Shown piece after piece: positions 27,151-35,980 of a stretch of 64,000 bases of DNA (position 1 is its first letter; each line of letters starts with the position of its first letter). The notes beneath the pieces were generated by a model. That model was not told where the DNA came from. It did not search any database and worked only from the letters and a program-made list of their open reading frames with translations. The stretch comes from Arthrobacter frigidicola (GTDB lineage Bacteria > Actinomycetota > Actinomycetes > Actinomycetales > Micrococcaceae): NCBI GenBank assembly GCA_003602285.1, contig QZVU01000008.1, positions 114,349 through 178,348 on the forward strand, given 5' to 3'. The translations under genes and the position numbers were made by a program.

Positions 27151-27307
27151 CGACTCAGCTTCTTCCCCATACCCTTGGATAGAGCCTAACGGGCGTTCTC
27201 GAAACCCAAGCGGTCCTGCTTCGCTCCGCGGCGCGAGTGCGTGCCGTCAAGGGCACTCCGGCGGCCCAGCCAGCGGCCGAATCTATGCAGTCCCCCGGTA
27301 ATACTTT

Positions 27308-27712
27308 TTAGTCGATCACCGCGGTGACTTCGGCTTCGATAAGGATGCCAGGCTCAAAGAGAATGTCGACCCCGATCAGCGCCAGCGGGGGCGTGGCCAG
27401 ATCGAACTCCCGGGCGGCCTGCTCGATGCCGGCGTTGAAGGCGTCATACATCTCCCTCTTCCACCCTGCTGCGTACCAGGTGAAGCGGACGACATCGTGG
27501 AATGTGGCCCCTGCCGCGTAGAGTGCCCTGGCGACATTGCGGTAGACCTGTGCAACCTGTCCTGCCAGGTCGCCCGGGGCCACGAGGTTCCCCTCGGAGT
27601 CCCATGCGACCTGTCCGGCAATATGGACCTGCCTGGTCCCTGTTGCCACCGCAACGTGATGGTAGATCGGTACTTGAACGTGTCCCTCGGGATTAATGAG
27701 CGAGACAGCCAC
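27308..27712 (-). CDS. RidA/YjgF-family protein
   Basis: The 134-residue product has the RidA fold pattern: VHIAGQVAWDSEGNLVAPGDLAGQVAQVYRNVARAL, a FTWYAAGWKREMYDAFN region and an acidic C-terminus. The arginine that RidA uses for imine hydrolysis (in the PARSxVEV element of E. coli) is not seen here; the matching stretch reads PPLALIGVDIL. It is more likely a divergent member with another role, such as an amidohydrolase or ring-cleavage helper. It is the leftmost gene of the catabolic cluster, with two TGGATCCA-type sites upstream. Confidence 0.85.
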   Translation of the reverse strand: MAVSLINPEGHVQVPIYHHVAVATGTRQVHIAGQVAWDSEGNLVAPGDLAGQVAQVYRNVARALYAAGATFHDVVRFTWYAAGWKREMYDAFNAGIEQAAREFDLATPPLALIGVDILFEPGILIEAEVTAVID

Positions 27713-28181
27713 AGAATCTCCTTATGGTCGGTGCTGAAAACATGGTCAGTGCTGAACGCCGATGCGGACGGATCACAACTCCGTGTGCCCTCCGGCAAGG
27801 GTGCAGCCCCGATCTGGAAGCCTCCTCCGCAGTGCTCACAAGGAGCCGGTCGACCGGCATGGGGCCAGATTCAATGATCAGGCGTGGTCACCCGCCTGTC
27901 AACTCATTGGATCCATTGCCGGAAAAATTCATTCTTTCGGGGTCGATTATCCCTCTGAAACTTAGCAATGTATCCAATGCCCTAAGGGGCGTCTAATGGT
28001 TCCCACACCGCCCGAACCGCTGAGTCCTCAGCATAGGTGGTGGCCCCGCCGACAAGGGAACGCAGCTGGAAGGCCATCGACAAACCCGTGCGCGGAAGAG
28101 GCGCGGGTTTGCCATCCAGACCCGGTGCTGCCGAACGAGACGGGGGTCCGTCTCCATCGGATCCGCACTGCCCCATAACCT
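27713..28181. other. upstream region of the RidA-like gene with two operator sites
   Basis: No gene is seen. It contains the palindrome at 27906-27917 and an imperfect copy at 27967-27979. Confidence 0.5.
27906..27979. promoter_or_regulatory. operator pair (TGGATCCA type), control region 1
   Basis: ATTGGATCCATT (27906-27917) and AATGTATCCAATG (27967-27979) have centres 61 bp apart. The same pairing recurs at 30970-31043 and 36964-37027. They are likely sites of the cluster's GntR regulator. Confidence 0.65.
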
Positions 28182-28994
28182 TCAGTGGGTGGAGAAGAAG
28201 TCCAGTACCCGCGGTATGACCACATCGGGTGCCTCCAAAATGTTGCTGTGACCGATCTTGTCCAGGCGGACGAGTTCCGCGTTGGGAAGCCGGTCGACCA
28301 TTTCGTCCGACCATGCCGGCGGACGGGGCAGGTCCTCCGCGCCGGAGAACACCAGGACCGGGATGGTGATATTCGGCAGGAGCTCAAGAGCGCTGCCGCG
28401 CTCAATGACGCCGGCCATGGCAGGACGAAGGGTTGGGGGCACCGCGGCGATCTTGTTCCGCCAGTGCGTGAGCATCGCGGCCTTTGACGGGTCCGCCAGA
28501 GTCGATGTGCCGAACATGATTTTCATGGTTGTCTCCAGTGTCTCGCCGGTGAATCCATGTTCGCCCACGTTATTGACCCATTCGCGGAAATCCTTCAGCT
28601 GATCGGCGGGCTCGGCGCGCGCCGATGACCCCATGACGGCCATGGCCAAAAAGGCCGCAGGCCGGCGCGCGGCGAGCCGGAATCCGACGTCGCCTCCCAT
28701 CGACTGGGCCGCGAGGTAGCAATCGCCCAGATCGAGGGTGTCGAGGAGGGCGGCCATGTCATCGGCGCACGTCTCCAGGTCGATCAGCGAGGAGTTGTCC
28801 GAAGCGCTCCGGCCCTGGCCCCGGAAGTCCGGGCGGATCACCCTGAACCGGCCGCCTGCCTCTTCCACCAGGCCGTCGAACATGGTTCCATCCAGGAAGA
28901 GTGAATGAAGGCACAGGATGGCCGGAAGGTCCGCCTCACCCGTGTCCTCAACATGGAGGACGGTTCCGTTGACTGCGATATCTGACGATGGCAT
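28182..28994 (-). CDS. alpha/beta hydrolase
   Basis: The 270-residue product is a complete alpha/beta hydrolase: an oxyanion-side LCLHSLFLDG, the nucleophile elbow AQSMGGD (Ser98), an acid in SGAEDLPRP and the catalytic His in KIGHSNIL. The start at 28994 follows AAAGGAAAACACA. It is the last gene of the minus-strand run VOC, extended hydrolase, hydrolase. The fold covers esterases and carbon-carbon hydrolases; the substrate is unknown. Confidence 0.88.
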   Translation of the reverse strand: MPSSDIAVNGTVLHVEDTGEADLPAILCLHSLFLDGTMFDGLVEEAGGRFRVIRPDFRGQGRSASDNSSLIDLETCADDMAALLDTLDLGDCYLAAQSMGGDVGFRLAARRPAAFLAMAVMGSSARAEPADQLKDFREWVNNVGEHGFTGETLETTMKIMFGTSTLADPSKAAMLTHWRNKIAAVPPTLRPAMAGVIERGSALELLPNITIPVLVFSGAEDLPRPPAWSDEMVDRLPNAELVRLDKIGHSNILEAPDVVIPRVLDFFSTH

Positions 28995-29087
28995 TGTGTT
29001 TTCCTTTCCAAGAAAGTGGGAATCTTCGTCCGCGGGCCCGCCTCCGGGCTTTCGCAGGGTCTCAGGGGATGAACCGGGTGGGCGCAT

Positions 29088-30296
29088 CTACCGATAGCCG
29101 GCGTTGTGCAGGAACGCCCGCACCGTCTCATTGAACTCGTAGGGATTCTCGATCATTGGGTAGTGTCCGGTGCCGGCCAGGACCGCTATCTCGCAGCCGG
29201 CTATCCGCGACGCGGTGGCCTCCACCTGTTCCTGGGAGACGAGCCAGTCAGCATCTCCGCGCAGCAGGAGCACGGGAACCTTGATCCGCGCCATATTTCT
29301 ACGCTGATCGAAATTTCCGTAACCTATGAGATCGCCGACCATGACCTCGGCCGGATTGCGCTGGATCTGCCAGACAACATCTCTGCGTCGGTCAGCCGGC
29401 GTGCGGTTGCCGGTCAGGGCCTGTGACCAACCATCGACGATCTGGTGCCCATCGGTGCGCATCATTTCGAGGAAGAACTCGGCGACGGTGGGCGTGTAGT
29501 CCGCGCCCTCGGAGGACACCACGGCCGCGTACGCGTCCGGGCGCCGGGATGCCAGTTCGAGCACCTGATTTCCGGCGAACGAACATCCGATGAGAGCGGG
29601 CCGTTCCAGGCCGAGGGCCTCCATGAACGCCTCGTTGAATTCCGCGTGCTGGGTGATGCTGGTGAAGGGCCCGTCCTCGGGCAGCTGCGACTTGCAGTGT
29701 CCTGGGGCGTCGAGGGCGATGACCCGGTACTGGTCCGACAGCCCCTCAAGGACATGCCGGTACATCATGGCATCCTGGGACGCGGCGTGGAGGCAGAGCA
29801 CCACGGGGCCATCGCCGGCTTCCTCGTAATAGGTCCTGATGCCCCGGACCGTGACGTAGCGGCCGGTGATCTCCCTGCCCGTGGGCTGTGGTTCCGGTGA
29901 GGGATCAGGCATCGGCGGAAGCGGTCGGTCGACCTGCTTCATCGCCTCGAGCGTCAACCACATCGTCTTGGCATTGCGCATCGCGGCGACGACGTCGCCG
30001 GTGACCGTGATCTCGCCCAGACCCGGTGAAGTCCCTTTGAACCAGTCCGTTCCGCCGGCAATGAGGTTCTCCCACTCCGCACGCGGGGCCGTCAAAATGA
30101 TGTCGGCTCCCCGCGCCGGGGCGCCGTAGGTCACCGCCTGCACCCTGCCATGGCGGACGTCGAGTGCCGCCGTGCCCGTCTCGAAGTCGAACTGGATGCG
30201 CCCATCGAACCACCTGGACACGGACAGCCAGCGTTCCTCGCCGTTGAGCTCCCCGCCCAACTGGTCCCACCACTGCGATGTCAGTATTTCGGTCAT
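29088..30296 (-). CDS. alpha/beta hydrolase with N-terminal SCP2-like extension
   Basis: The 402-residue product starts after AGGAGGAGAAGGAA. Residues 1 to about 125 form an extra domain (WWDQLGGELNGEERW, a FDFETGTAALDVRHG core, GEITVTGDVVAAMRNAKTMW) that resembles SCP2/sterol-binding-like modules. An alpha/beta hydrolase follows (LCLHAASQDAMMY, nucleophile GCSFAGN, acid in RGDADWLV, His in GTGHYPMIE). The extension could bind a hydrophobic or acyl-CoA-like substrate; this is inferred. It sits between the VOC gene and the second hydrolase and is probably co-transcribed with them. Confidence 0.85.
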   Translation of the reverse strand: MTEILTSQWWDQLGGELNGEERWLSVSRWFDGRIQFDFETGTAALDVRHGRVQAVTYGAPARGADIILTAPRAEWENLIAGGTDWFKGTSPGLGEITVTGDVVAAMRNAKTMWLTLEAMKQVDRPLPPMPDPSPEPQPTGREITGRYVTVRGIRTYYEEAGDGPVVLCLHAASQDAMMYRHVLEGLSDQYRVIALDAPGHCKSQLPEDGPFTSITQHAEFNEAFMEALGLERPALIGCSFAGNQVLELASRRPDAYAAVVSSEGADYTPTVAEFFLEMMRTDGHQIVDGWSQALTGNRTPADRRRDVVWQIQRNPAEVMVGDLIGYGNFDQRRNMARIKVPVLLLRGDADWLVSQEQVEATASRIAGCEIAVLAGTGHYPMIENPYEFNETVRAFLHNAGYR

Positions 30297-30365
30297 TTCC
30301 TTCTCCTCCTGCTGACTTCGTTGTCGCCGGCCCGCGGAAACCTGCGGGACGCAGGGCATGTGAAT

Positions 30366-30884
30366 CTAGAGTGTTTCGCTCGGGCGGCGGCGCTTGGGCA
30401 CTTCGATCGCTTCGAGGACAACATCGAAGGTTCCGGGTGTTTCCACATAGGCAAAACCGCCATCCAGGTCGAGACCATAGCCCCTTCCGGACTGGATAAC
30501 TTCGAGCCCGCTGTCCTCAAACTCCTTTAGCGCCACTTCGATAGAGGGAACGAAAAAGCCCAGATGATGAAGTCCGAACCCGTGCTCGATAATCCAGTCG
30601 TGGTAAATGCTGGGCCCCTCCATGGGCTGAATCAGCTCGATCTGAGGCGAGGATCCGGCGATTGCCAGACGGAACTTGAAGTCTCCTGCCGCGCCCCGGT
30701 ACGTCGGGGCCGCGATGTTGTCCCGGCTGTAGGTGAAGATCCTCCAGTCGGTCAGGCCCGTGGCAGTGCTCCACATCCGAACTGACGCTTCGAGGTCTTC
30801 GACGAGGAGACCGATCTGATCCGCCGAGCGGCGGCCGAACACCTTGGATGCGGCAAGTGACGTATCTCTACTGACATCCCTCAT
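30366..30884 (-). CDS. VOC-family (glyoxalase/epimerase-like) protein
   Basis: The 172-residue product has paired beta-alpha-beta-beta-beta modules. Candidate metal ligands are a His in GLHHLGFFVPS and acids in PQIELIQP and AYVETPG; the first usual His is a Gln (DQIGLLVEDLEA). Relatives include methylmalonyl-CoA epimerase and ring-cleavage dioxygenases. The ATG follows AAAGGTGG. It is the first gene of the minus-strand half of the cluster, divergent from the ABC importer. Confidence 0.85.
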   Translation of the reverse strand: MRDVSRDTSLAASKVFGRRSADQIGLLVEDLEASVRMWSTATGLTDWRIFTYSRDNIAAPTYRGAAGDFKFRLAIAGSSPQIELIQPMEGPSIYHDWIIEHGFGLHHLGFFVPSIEVALKEFEDSGLEVIQSGRGYGLDLDGGFAYVETPGTFDVVLEAIEVPKRRRPSETL

Positions 30885-30969
30885 GTGATATTTCCACCTT
30901 TCAGGCCCGCCGGGCCGTCGTCGCAGCACCATTGGCCGCGTGGTCCACTGTGACCTACGCAACAGCTTA

Positions 30970-31043
30970 TTGGATCCGAAAGCGACTTTCAAGACGCATA
31001 TTGGCCCCAATCTCGCCTGGAGGGGCTTGTAATGGATCCAATG
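30970..31043. promoter_or_regulatory. operator pair (TGGATCCA type), control region 2
   Basis: TTGGATCCGA (30970-30979) and AATGGATCCAATG (31031-31043) have centres 62 bp apart in the divergent control region between the VOC gene and the importer. The second site follows the -35 box of the importer promoter. Confidence 0.7.
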
Positions 31044-31056
31044 CGCGGAGTATCTT
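31027..31056 (+). promoter_or_regulatory. promoter of the ABC importer operon
   Basis: TTGTAA (31027-31032) and TATCTT (31051-31056) are separated by 18 bases, with the TGGATCCA operator directly after the -35 box. Occupation would block RNA polymerase, which implies repression. Confidence 0.6.
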
Positions 31057-31229
31057 TGAAAAGTGATGAAAATCACCTTGCAGTGCGGCGGGTCGCAGAT
31101 CGCCGGCCCCACCACACCTCAGGCCGCTTTGGGCATCGTGCCATCAGGCAGTCCCCGGCGGGTGCAGACCGCGCGGCCCGGACACCGGGCACCGCACCAA
31201 GCTTCAATGACGAGGACATGGAGAACCTG

Positions 31230-32186
31230 ATGAAAAAGCACGTACCTCTTACCGTTGCATCCTTTGCCGCTGCAGCGGCAATGAGCCTCAGCGGGTGCTC
31301 AGGCGGCGCCGAGGGCGCCGGGGGCGGGTCACCGACACTCGGTTTGGTCCAGTTCAGCGGCGACGACGTCTTTTCGAACAGCGCGCTCGAAGGTGCTGCG
31401 GAACTGGCCGAGAGCCAGGGCTGGGAAACCATCACCGTTGACGCCAAGGGGTCCGTCGACGGTGCGAATTCCGCCATGACCAATCTCGTCACCAAAGGTG
31501 TCGACGCCTTGATCGTCAGCGTATTTCCCTCGACCGCCCTCGGCTCGGGCATTGCCGCCGCTCAGGAGGCAGGCGTGCCAGTCGCCAACTGGGGAGGTGG
31601 CCAGGCTGAGGGAGTGAAGTTCAGCTCGGATACAGGCCTCGGAGACGCGCTTGCTGAAAAGCTCGTCGCCGATATGGGCGGCAAGGGCGAACTGCTGGCC
31701 CTGACCTACCCGCCGGGCCTGCCCTGTCAAAGCCGCGAAGCGTCCCTGGATCAGGCGGTCGAAGGAACCGACGTCACGGTGACCAAGCAGCAGATCACCA
31801 TTCCCGGAGCGGTCAGCTCGGCCAGCGATGCAACTGTCGCCTGGGCGGCGGCCCACCCGCAATCGAGCACTCCGCTGGCAGTCTGGGCCTGCTACGACGA
31901 TCCAGCCACCGGCGTCGCCGCCGGCCTGAAACTCGTGGACCGCACCGACGTCATGTCCTACGGCCTGAACGGAACAAAGGAAGCCGTGGGCTTGGTCCAG
32001 TCCGGTGATCTGACAGCAACACTTTGGATCAACGGACCAAAGCAGGGCGAGGACCTGTTCACCCTGCTTCAGGAAGATCTGGACAACGGACAGTCGAGTG
32101 AACCCCAGGAAATCGGCGGGGAGACCGAAGTCGTGGACGCGACGACAGTGGCCGAGTTTCTCGAGCTCCATCCGGAACTCCGATAG
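31230..32186 (+). CDS. ABC importer substrate-binding lipoprotein
   Basis: The 318-residue product has a lipoprotein signal (AMSLSGCSGG). A periplasmic-binding-protein type I fold follows, with LGLVQFSGDDVFSNSALEGA and a hinge typical of RbsB-like sugar-binding proteins. The ATG at 31230 follows GGAG by six bases; the ATG at 31218 lacks spacing. It feeds the RbsA/RbsC-like genes that follow. The ligand is unknown, but RbsB-type proteins bind sugars, polyols, autoinducers or nucleosides. Confidence 0.92.
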   Translation: MKKHVPLTVASFAAAAAMSLSGCSGGAEGAGGGSPTLGLVQFSGDDVFSNSALEGAAELAESQGWETITVDAKGSVDGANSAMTNLVTKGVDALIVSVFPSTALGSGIAAAQEAGVPVANWGGGQAEGVKFSSDTGLGDALAEKLVADMGGKGELLALTYPPGLPCQSREASLDQAVEGTDVTVTKQQITIPGAVSSASDATVAWAAAHPQSSTPLAVWACYDDPATGVAAGLKLVDRTDVMSYGLNGTKEAVGLVQSGDLTATLWINGPKQGEDLFTLLQEDLDNGQSSEPQEIGGETEVVDATTVAEFLELHPELR

Positions 32187-32210
32187 CCCGAAGGACTAAG
32201 GAGCAATGCC

Positions 32211-33731
32211 ATGACCACTATGACGAACCACCCCGCGCCGCTGGTACAGATGCGCGGAATGCACAAGACCTACGGTGCCATCCAGGCGCTGCGCGGCGTC
32301 GACATTGAATTTATCCCGGGGGAAATCCATGGGCTGGTCGGCGCCAACGGAGCAGGGAAGTCCACCCTCGTCCGCACTCTCGCCGGGCTGGAGCAGCCGG
32401 ACGGGGGAACGATACTCATCGGCGGAGAACCGGCAACCATCCACGATCCCGGAGTGGCAGCAGAACTGGGGTTCGCCTTCATCCACCAGGAATTGAACCT
32501 CGTGTCCTCGTTCACGGGAGCCCAGAACATCATGCTCGGAAACCGTGCCGGCGCCCCCACGCGCCTGCGCAGGTTCACCGGGGTACCCCCTGAAGCCCGG
32601 GCGGTGGCCGACCGCATCGGTATCACGTTCAGTCTCGAACAACCGGTCTCCACGTTGACGGTGCACCAGCAGTGGCTGGTCAGTATTGCGCGCGCTCTGG
32701 TCCACGACTGCCGCCTTCTCGCCATGGACGAACCCACAGCCTCCCTCGGCGCGGAGGAAGCGGACAAAGTCCTGGGTGTCGCCCGGGACCTCGCCGCCCA
32801 AGGAGTTGCGGTCCTACTCATCAGTCACCGCCTCGATGAGGTTACCGCAGCGTGCGACCGTGTGACGGTCTTCCGCGACGGCGCAGTGTCCCTGGCCATG
32901 GGCCGGGATGAGATCAGCCGCCACGCCATCGTAGAAGCCATCGTCGGCCACAACGTCGTTCCCGGAGGACGAAAGAACCCGGTGCCGCCGAGCCACGGGG
33001 CACCTGTCGTACTCATGGCCAGGAACATCAAGCGTGGACGGAACCTCCGCAATGCCTCCTTCGATCTGCACCAGGGAGAACTGCTGGGAATCGCGGGCCT
33101 CGTCGGGGCCGGCCGTACCGAGCTGGCGCGGGTGGTCTTCGGTGCCGACCGCGCCGAAGACGGAATCATGCGCCTCCGCGGCGCGGACTACGCGCCCCGG
33201 TCCGTCCATGATGCCATCGCCTCGTCCATTGCCTACGTGCCTGAAGAACGCAGGGCGGAAGCCCTGTTTCTCACCATGTCGGTGGCCAGCAATCTCCACA
33301 TCACGACTTGGCACAAGCTGCGGGCGGGAAAGACCCCCCTGACCTCGGTGCGGAAATCCCGCACCGCTGCCCAGGAGATGAGCAAAAGGCTCGGGATAGT
33401 CCTGCGGGGCGGGGGAACCGAACAACCCATCGGGGCGCTGAGCGGGGGCAACCAGCAGAAAGTCGTGATCGGGCGTTGGCTGGCAGTCAACCCCGATGTC
33501 CTCATTCTCGACGAACCAACCCGGGCGGTGGACATCGGGGCACGCTCCGACATCTATGCGCGCATCCGCGAGATCGCCCTGCAGGGAACCTCCGTCATCG
33601 TGATCTCATCGGAGTTCGAAGAGCTCCTTGAATGCGACCGCGTCATCGTCCTCTCCAGCGGAACCACGGTAGCCGAACTCACAGGCGACAAGGTCACCGT
33701 GAACGAGATGCTCCGCCACTGTTACGCATAA
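32211..33731 (+). CDS. ABC importer ATP-binding protein, RbsA/MglA type
   Basis: The 506-residue product has two ABC domains. The first has Walker A GANGAGKST and Walker B LLAMDEPTAS with a weak signature. The second has a degenerate Walker A (GLVGAGRTEL), a clear signature LSGGNQQKV and Walker B LILDEPT. This asymmetry is standard for RbsA. The ATG follows AAGGAG. Confidence 0.95.
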   Translation: MTTMTNHPAPLVQMRGMHKTYGAIQALRGVDIEFIPGEIHGLVGANGAGKSTLVRTLAGLEQPDGGTILIGGEPATIHDPGVAAELGFAFIHQELNLVSSFTGAQNIMLGNRAGAPTRLRRFTGVPPEARAVADRIGITFSLEQPVSTLTVHQQWLVSIARALVHDCRLLAMDEPTASLGAEEADKVLGVARDLAAQGVAVLLISHRLDEVTAACDRVTVFRDGAVSLAMGRDEISRHAIVEAIVGHNVVPGGRKNPVPPSHGAPVVLMARNIKRGRNLRNASFDLHQGELLGIAGLVGAGRTELARVVFGADRAEDGIMRLRGADYAPRSVHDAIASSIAYVPEERRAEALFLTMSVASNLHITTWHKLRAGKTPLTSVRKSRTAAQEMSKRLGIVLRGGGTEQPIGALSGGNQQKVVIGRWLAVNPDVLILDEPTRAVDIGARSDIYARIREIALQGTSVIVISSEFEELLECDRVIVLSSGTTVAELTGDKVTVNEMLRHCYA

Positions 33732-33751
33732 CCTCACCAAGGAGATTCCCC

Positions 33752-34765
33752 ATGACTGTCATCCGCTCACATACTGTCCCCGCTACGGCACCTCCCCCGG
33801 CGCGGTCCTACCACCGCACCCTGTCCTGGATCGCGCGCTTCGGCACGCTGGCCGTACTGGTCCTGATGGTCGTCGGCTTCAGCCTCGCCAGCCCCGACGC
33901 TTTCATGTCCCAGCGCAACCTCATTAACGTCCTGAACCAGGGTGCGCTCCTGGCGATCATCGCCGCTGGCCTGACCTTCGTGCTTGTCGTCGGCCATTTC
34001 GACCTCAGCTTCGCCAATGTTGTCAGCCTTTCCGGCATTTTGGGGGTGGGACTGATGCAGCGCAGCGGCTGGCCCATTCCGGCCGCCATCGCCGCCACCC
34101 TCATCCTTGTCTGCCTTATCGGGCTCTTTAACGGTTTCCTTGTCTCCTACCTTCGAGTCAGCGCCATCGTGGCGACCCTGGCCACCTCGACGATCGTGCT
34201 GGGGGTCAACTTCTGGTACTCCGACGGCGCCCCCATCACCGCACAGGCCGGGGTATTCACCGAAATCGCCCGCGGACGCATCCTGGGCATCCCCACGCCC
34301 ATCATCATCATGGTGGTCATCCTGGGACTGCTGTGGCTCCTGCTCAACCGGACCCTCACCGGGCACCACACGCAGGCCGTGGGAGCGAATCCCACTGCCT
34401 CCCGCCTCGCCGGCGTGCGCGTTGGCCGTGTCACCGTTCTCGCCTTTGTCGTCGGCAGCCTCTGTGCGGGAATCGCCGGGCTCCTGCTCGCTGCGCGCAT
34501 CGGAAGTGGACAGGTAACCGCCGGCGACGGATTCCTGCTCAGCGCTTTCGCCGCCGTCTTCCTTGGTGCCTCCGTCCTGCGGGACGGGGAGTTTCACATC
34601 CTCGGGACCTTCGTCGGGGTGCTGATCGTGACCGTCATGAATAACGGTCTGGCCATCCTTGGGGCTCCTTCGTTTGTGCAGTACATCTTCCAGGGGGCCA
34701 TCCTCATCGCCGCCGTCGCCCTGAGCACCACCAGCCGGAGAATCCTTGGCATGCAGCGGACCTAG
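33752..34765 (+). CDS. ABC importer permease, RbsC type
   Basis: The 337-residue membrane protein has about eight to ten helices and the RbsC-type stretches VLVVGHFDLSFANVVSLSG and GIAGLLLAARIGSGQ. The ATG follows AAGGAG, 20 bases after the ATPase stop. It forms the channel with the binding protein and ATPase. Confidence 0.95.
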   Translation: MTVIRSHTVPATAPPPARSYHRTLSWIARFGTLAVLVLMVVGFSLASPDAFMSQRNLINVLNQGALLAIIAAGLTFVLVVGHFDLSFANVVSLSGILGVGLMQRSGWPIPAAIAATLILVCLIGLFNGFLVSYLRVSAIVATLATSTIVLGVNFWYSDGAPITAQAGVFTEIARGRILGIPTPIIIMVVILGLLWLLLNRTLTGHHTQAVGANPTASRLAGVRVGRVTVLAFVVGSLCAGIAGLLLAARIGSGQVTAGDGFLLSAFAAVFLGASVLRDGEFHILGTFVGVLIVTVMNNGLAILGAPSFVQYIFQGAILIAAVALSTTSRRILGMQRT

Positions 34766-34888
34766 CACCACCGCAGAACGCGACGGACGGCCCGGACGAC
34801 ACCGGACGGGCCAGGATGCACACCGTCCGCAGCGAATGCGGCCGGGAGAGGTAGATTTGTGGTTGTACCGATGGAGGGAAACTTGAGC

Positions 34889-35542
34889 ATGGCAGGTCGC
34901 GGCGAAGTAGCAAGCCAGAGAATTGCGGACAGCCTGCACCGGGCGGTACTCACCGGTGAGCTGGCGCCGGGCGAGCGGATCCGCCAGGAGGAGATCGCGG
35001 CCCAGTTCGGCGCAAGCCGGCTGCCTGTCCGGGAAGCCCTGCGGATGCTCGAATCCGAGGGGCTGGTCACCCTCAAGGCGAACTCCGGCGCGTGGGTCTC
35101 CCAGCTCAACCTCGAAGAGTGCGTGGAGATCTATAAGATCCGGGAGCGCGTCGAACCGATGCTGCTGAGCGAAAGCATCCCGCATCTCAGCGAGGAGGCC
35201 ATGGCCCGGCTCGAGGAACTGATGCACGCCATCGAAGAGGACGAGGACATCGAAAAATTCCTCCGCCTCGACCGCGAATTCCACCTCCTCAGCTACGCAG
35301 CAGCACCCATGCCATCAGCCCGCAACATGGTCATCAGATTCTGGAACACCACCCAGCAGTACCGGCGGGCCTTCGCACAGATGATCGGCCACAACAGGCG
35401 CTGGATCATCGAAAGCGAGCACAGACTGCTCATGGAAGCCATCCGCCGCCGCGACACCGAAGAGGCCGAACGGGTCCTTCTCGGGCATATCCGCCGGACC
35501 CGCCTCGAACTGGCCAATCACCCGGACATCTTCACCACCTAG
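34889..35542 (+). CDS. GntR-family (FCD domain) transcriptional regulator
   Basis: The roughly 217-residue product has an N-terminal winged helix (SQRIADSLHRAVLTGELAPG, EEIAAQFGASRLPVREALRMLESEGLV) and a C-terminal helical FCD ligand domain with metal-type residues (DREFHLLSY, HRLLMEAI). FadR-type members usually repress catabolic operons and release on binding an acid intermediate. Alternative starts at 34859 and 34871 are possible; GGAGGG supports the ATG at 34889. It is the only regulator in the cluster and probably binds the TGGATCCA palindromes. Confidence 0.92.
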   Translation: MAGRGEVASQRIADSLHRAVLTGELAPGERIRQEEIAAQFGASRLPVREALRMLESEGLVTLKANSGAWVSQLNLEECVEIYKIRERVEPMLLSESIPHLSEEAMARLEELMHAIEEDEDIEKFLRLDREFHLLSYAAAPMPSARNMVIRFWNTTQQYRRAFAQMIGHNRRWIIESEHRLLMEAIRRRDTEEAERVLLGHIRRTRLELANHPDIFTT

Positions 35543-35980
35543 AAATGCCCGGCCCCGCCTAAGCCCCGGCACCAGGGCCCCCAGAGACACGGACGCGCTG
35601 GGCCGCACACTCCCCACCGCCCTGGGCGGTCGCTCATCCCCGGCGGCGGGTGAGGTATTTCCGTCTTCGTGCAGCCGACGAACCCGCGGCACCATGCGCA
35701 CCGGTTCAACGACAGTCCGCGCCGGCACATCCACCCACCACGCGGGTTCCATTACTGATGCCCGCCGGCCAGCTGCCGCCGGACCCGGGCATGCGGCACG
35801 TCTCGCACCTGCACGGATCACCTCTCCGGCCCGCCGCAGGCATCCATCAACCCCGACCGTCAATCCAATGAATCACGGTGACCGACGTCAACCCTGGCAA
35901 GACGGAGGGTTTATGCCACCTTCCCTCAAGGACCGCGGGCGCTCACACCGCCGCCAGATGTCCTTACATTAAGGAGCAAC
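35543..35980. other. intergenic, no gene seen
   Basis: GC-rich sequence between the regulator and the esterase. Long frames exist on both strands but without motif or start, and I see no gene. Confidence 0.4.

Noticed and set aside
33767-35284. 505-residue minus frame over the permease and GntR genes
   Set aside because: The composition (Gly/Asp/His rich, no motifs) is that of a frame opposite strong GC-rich genes.
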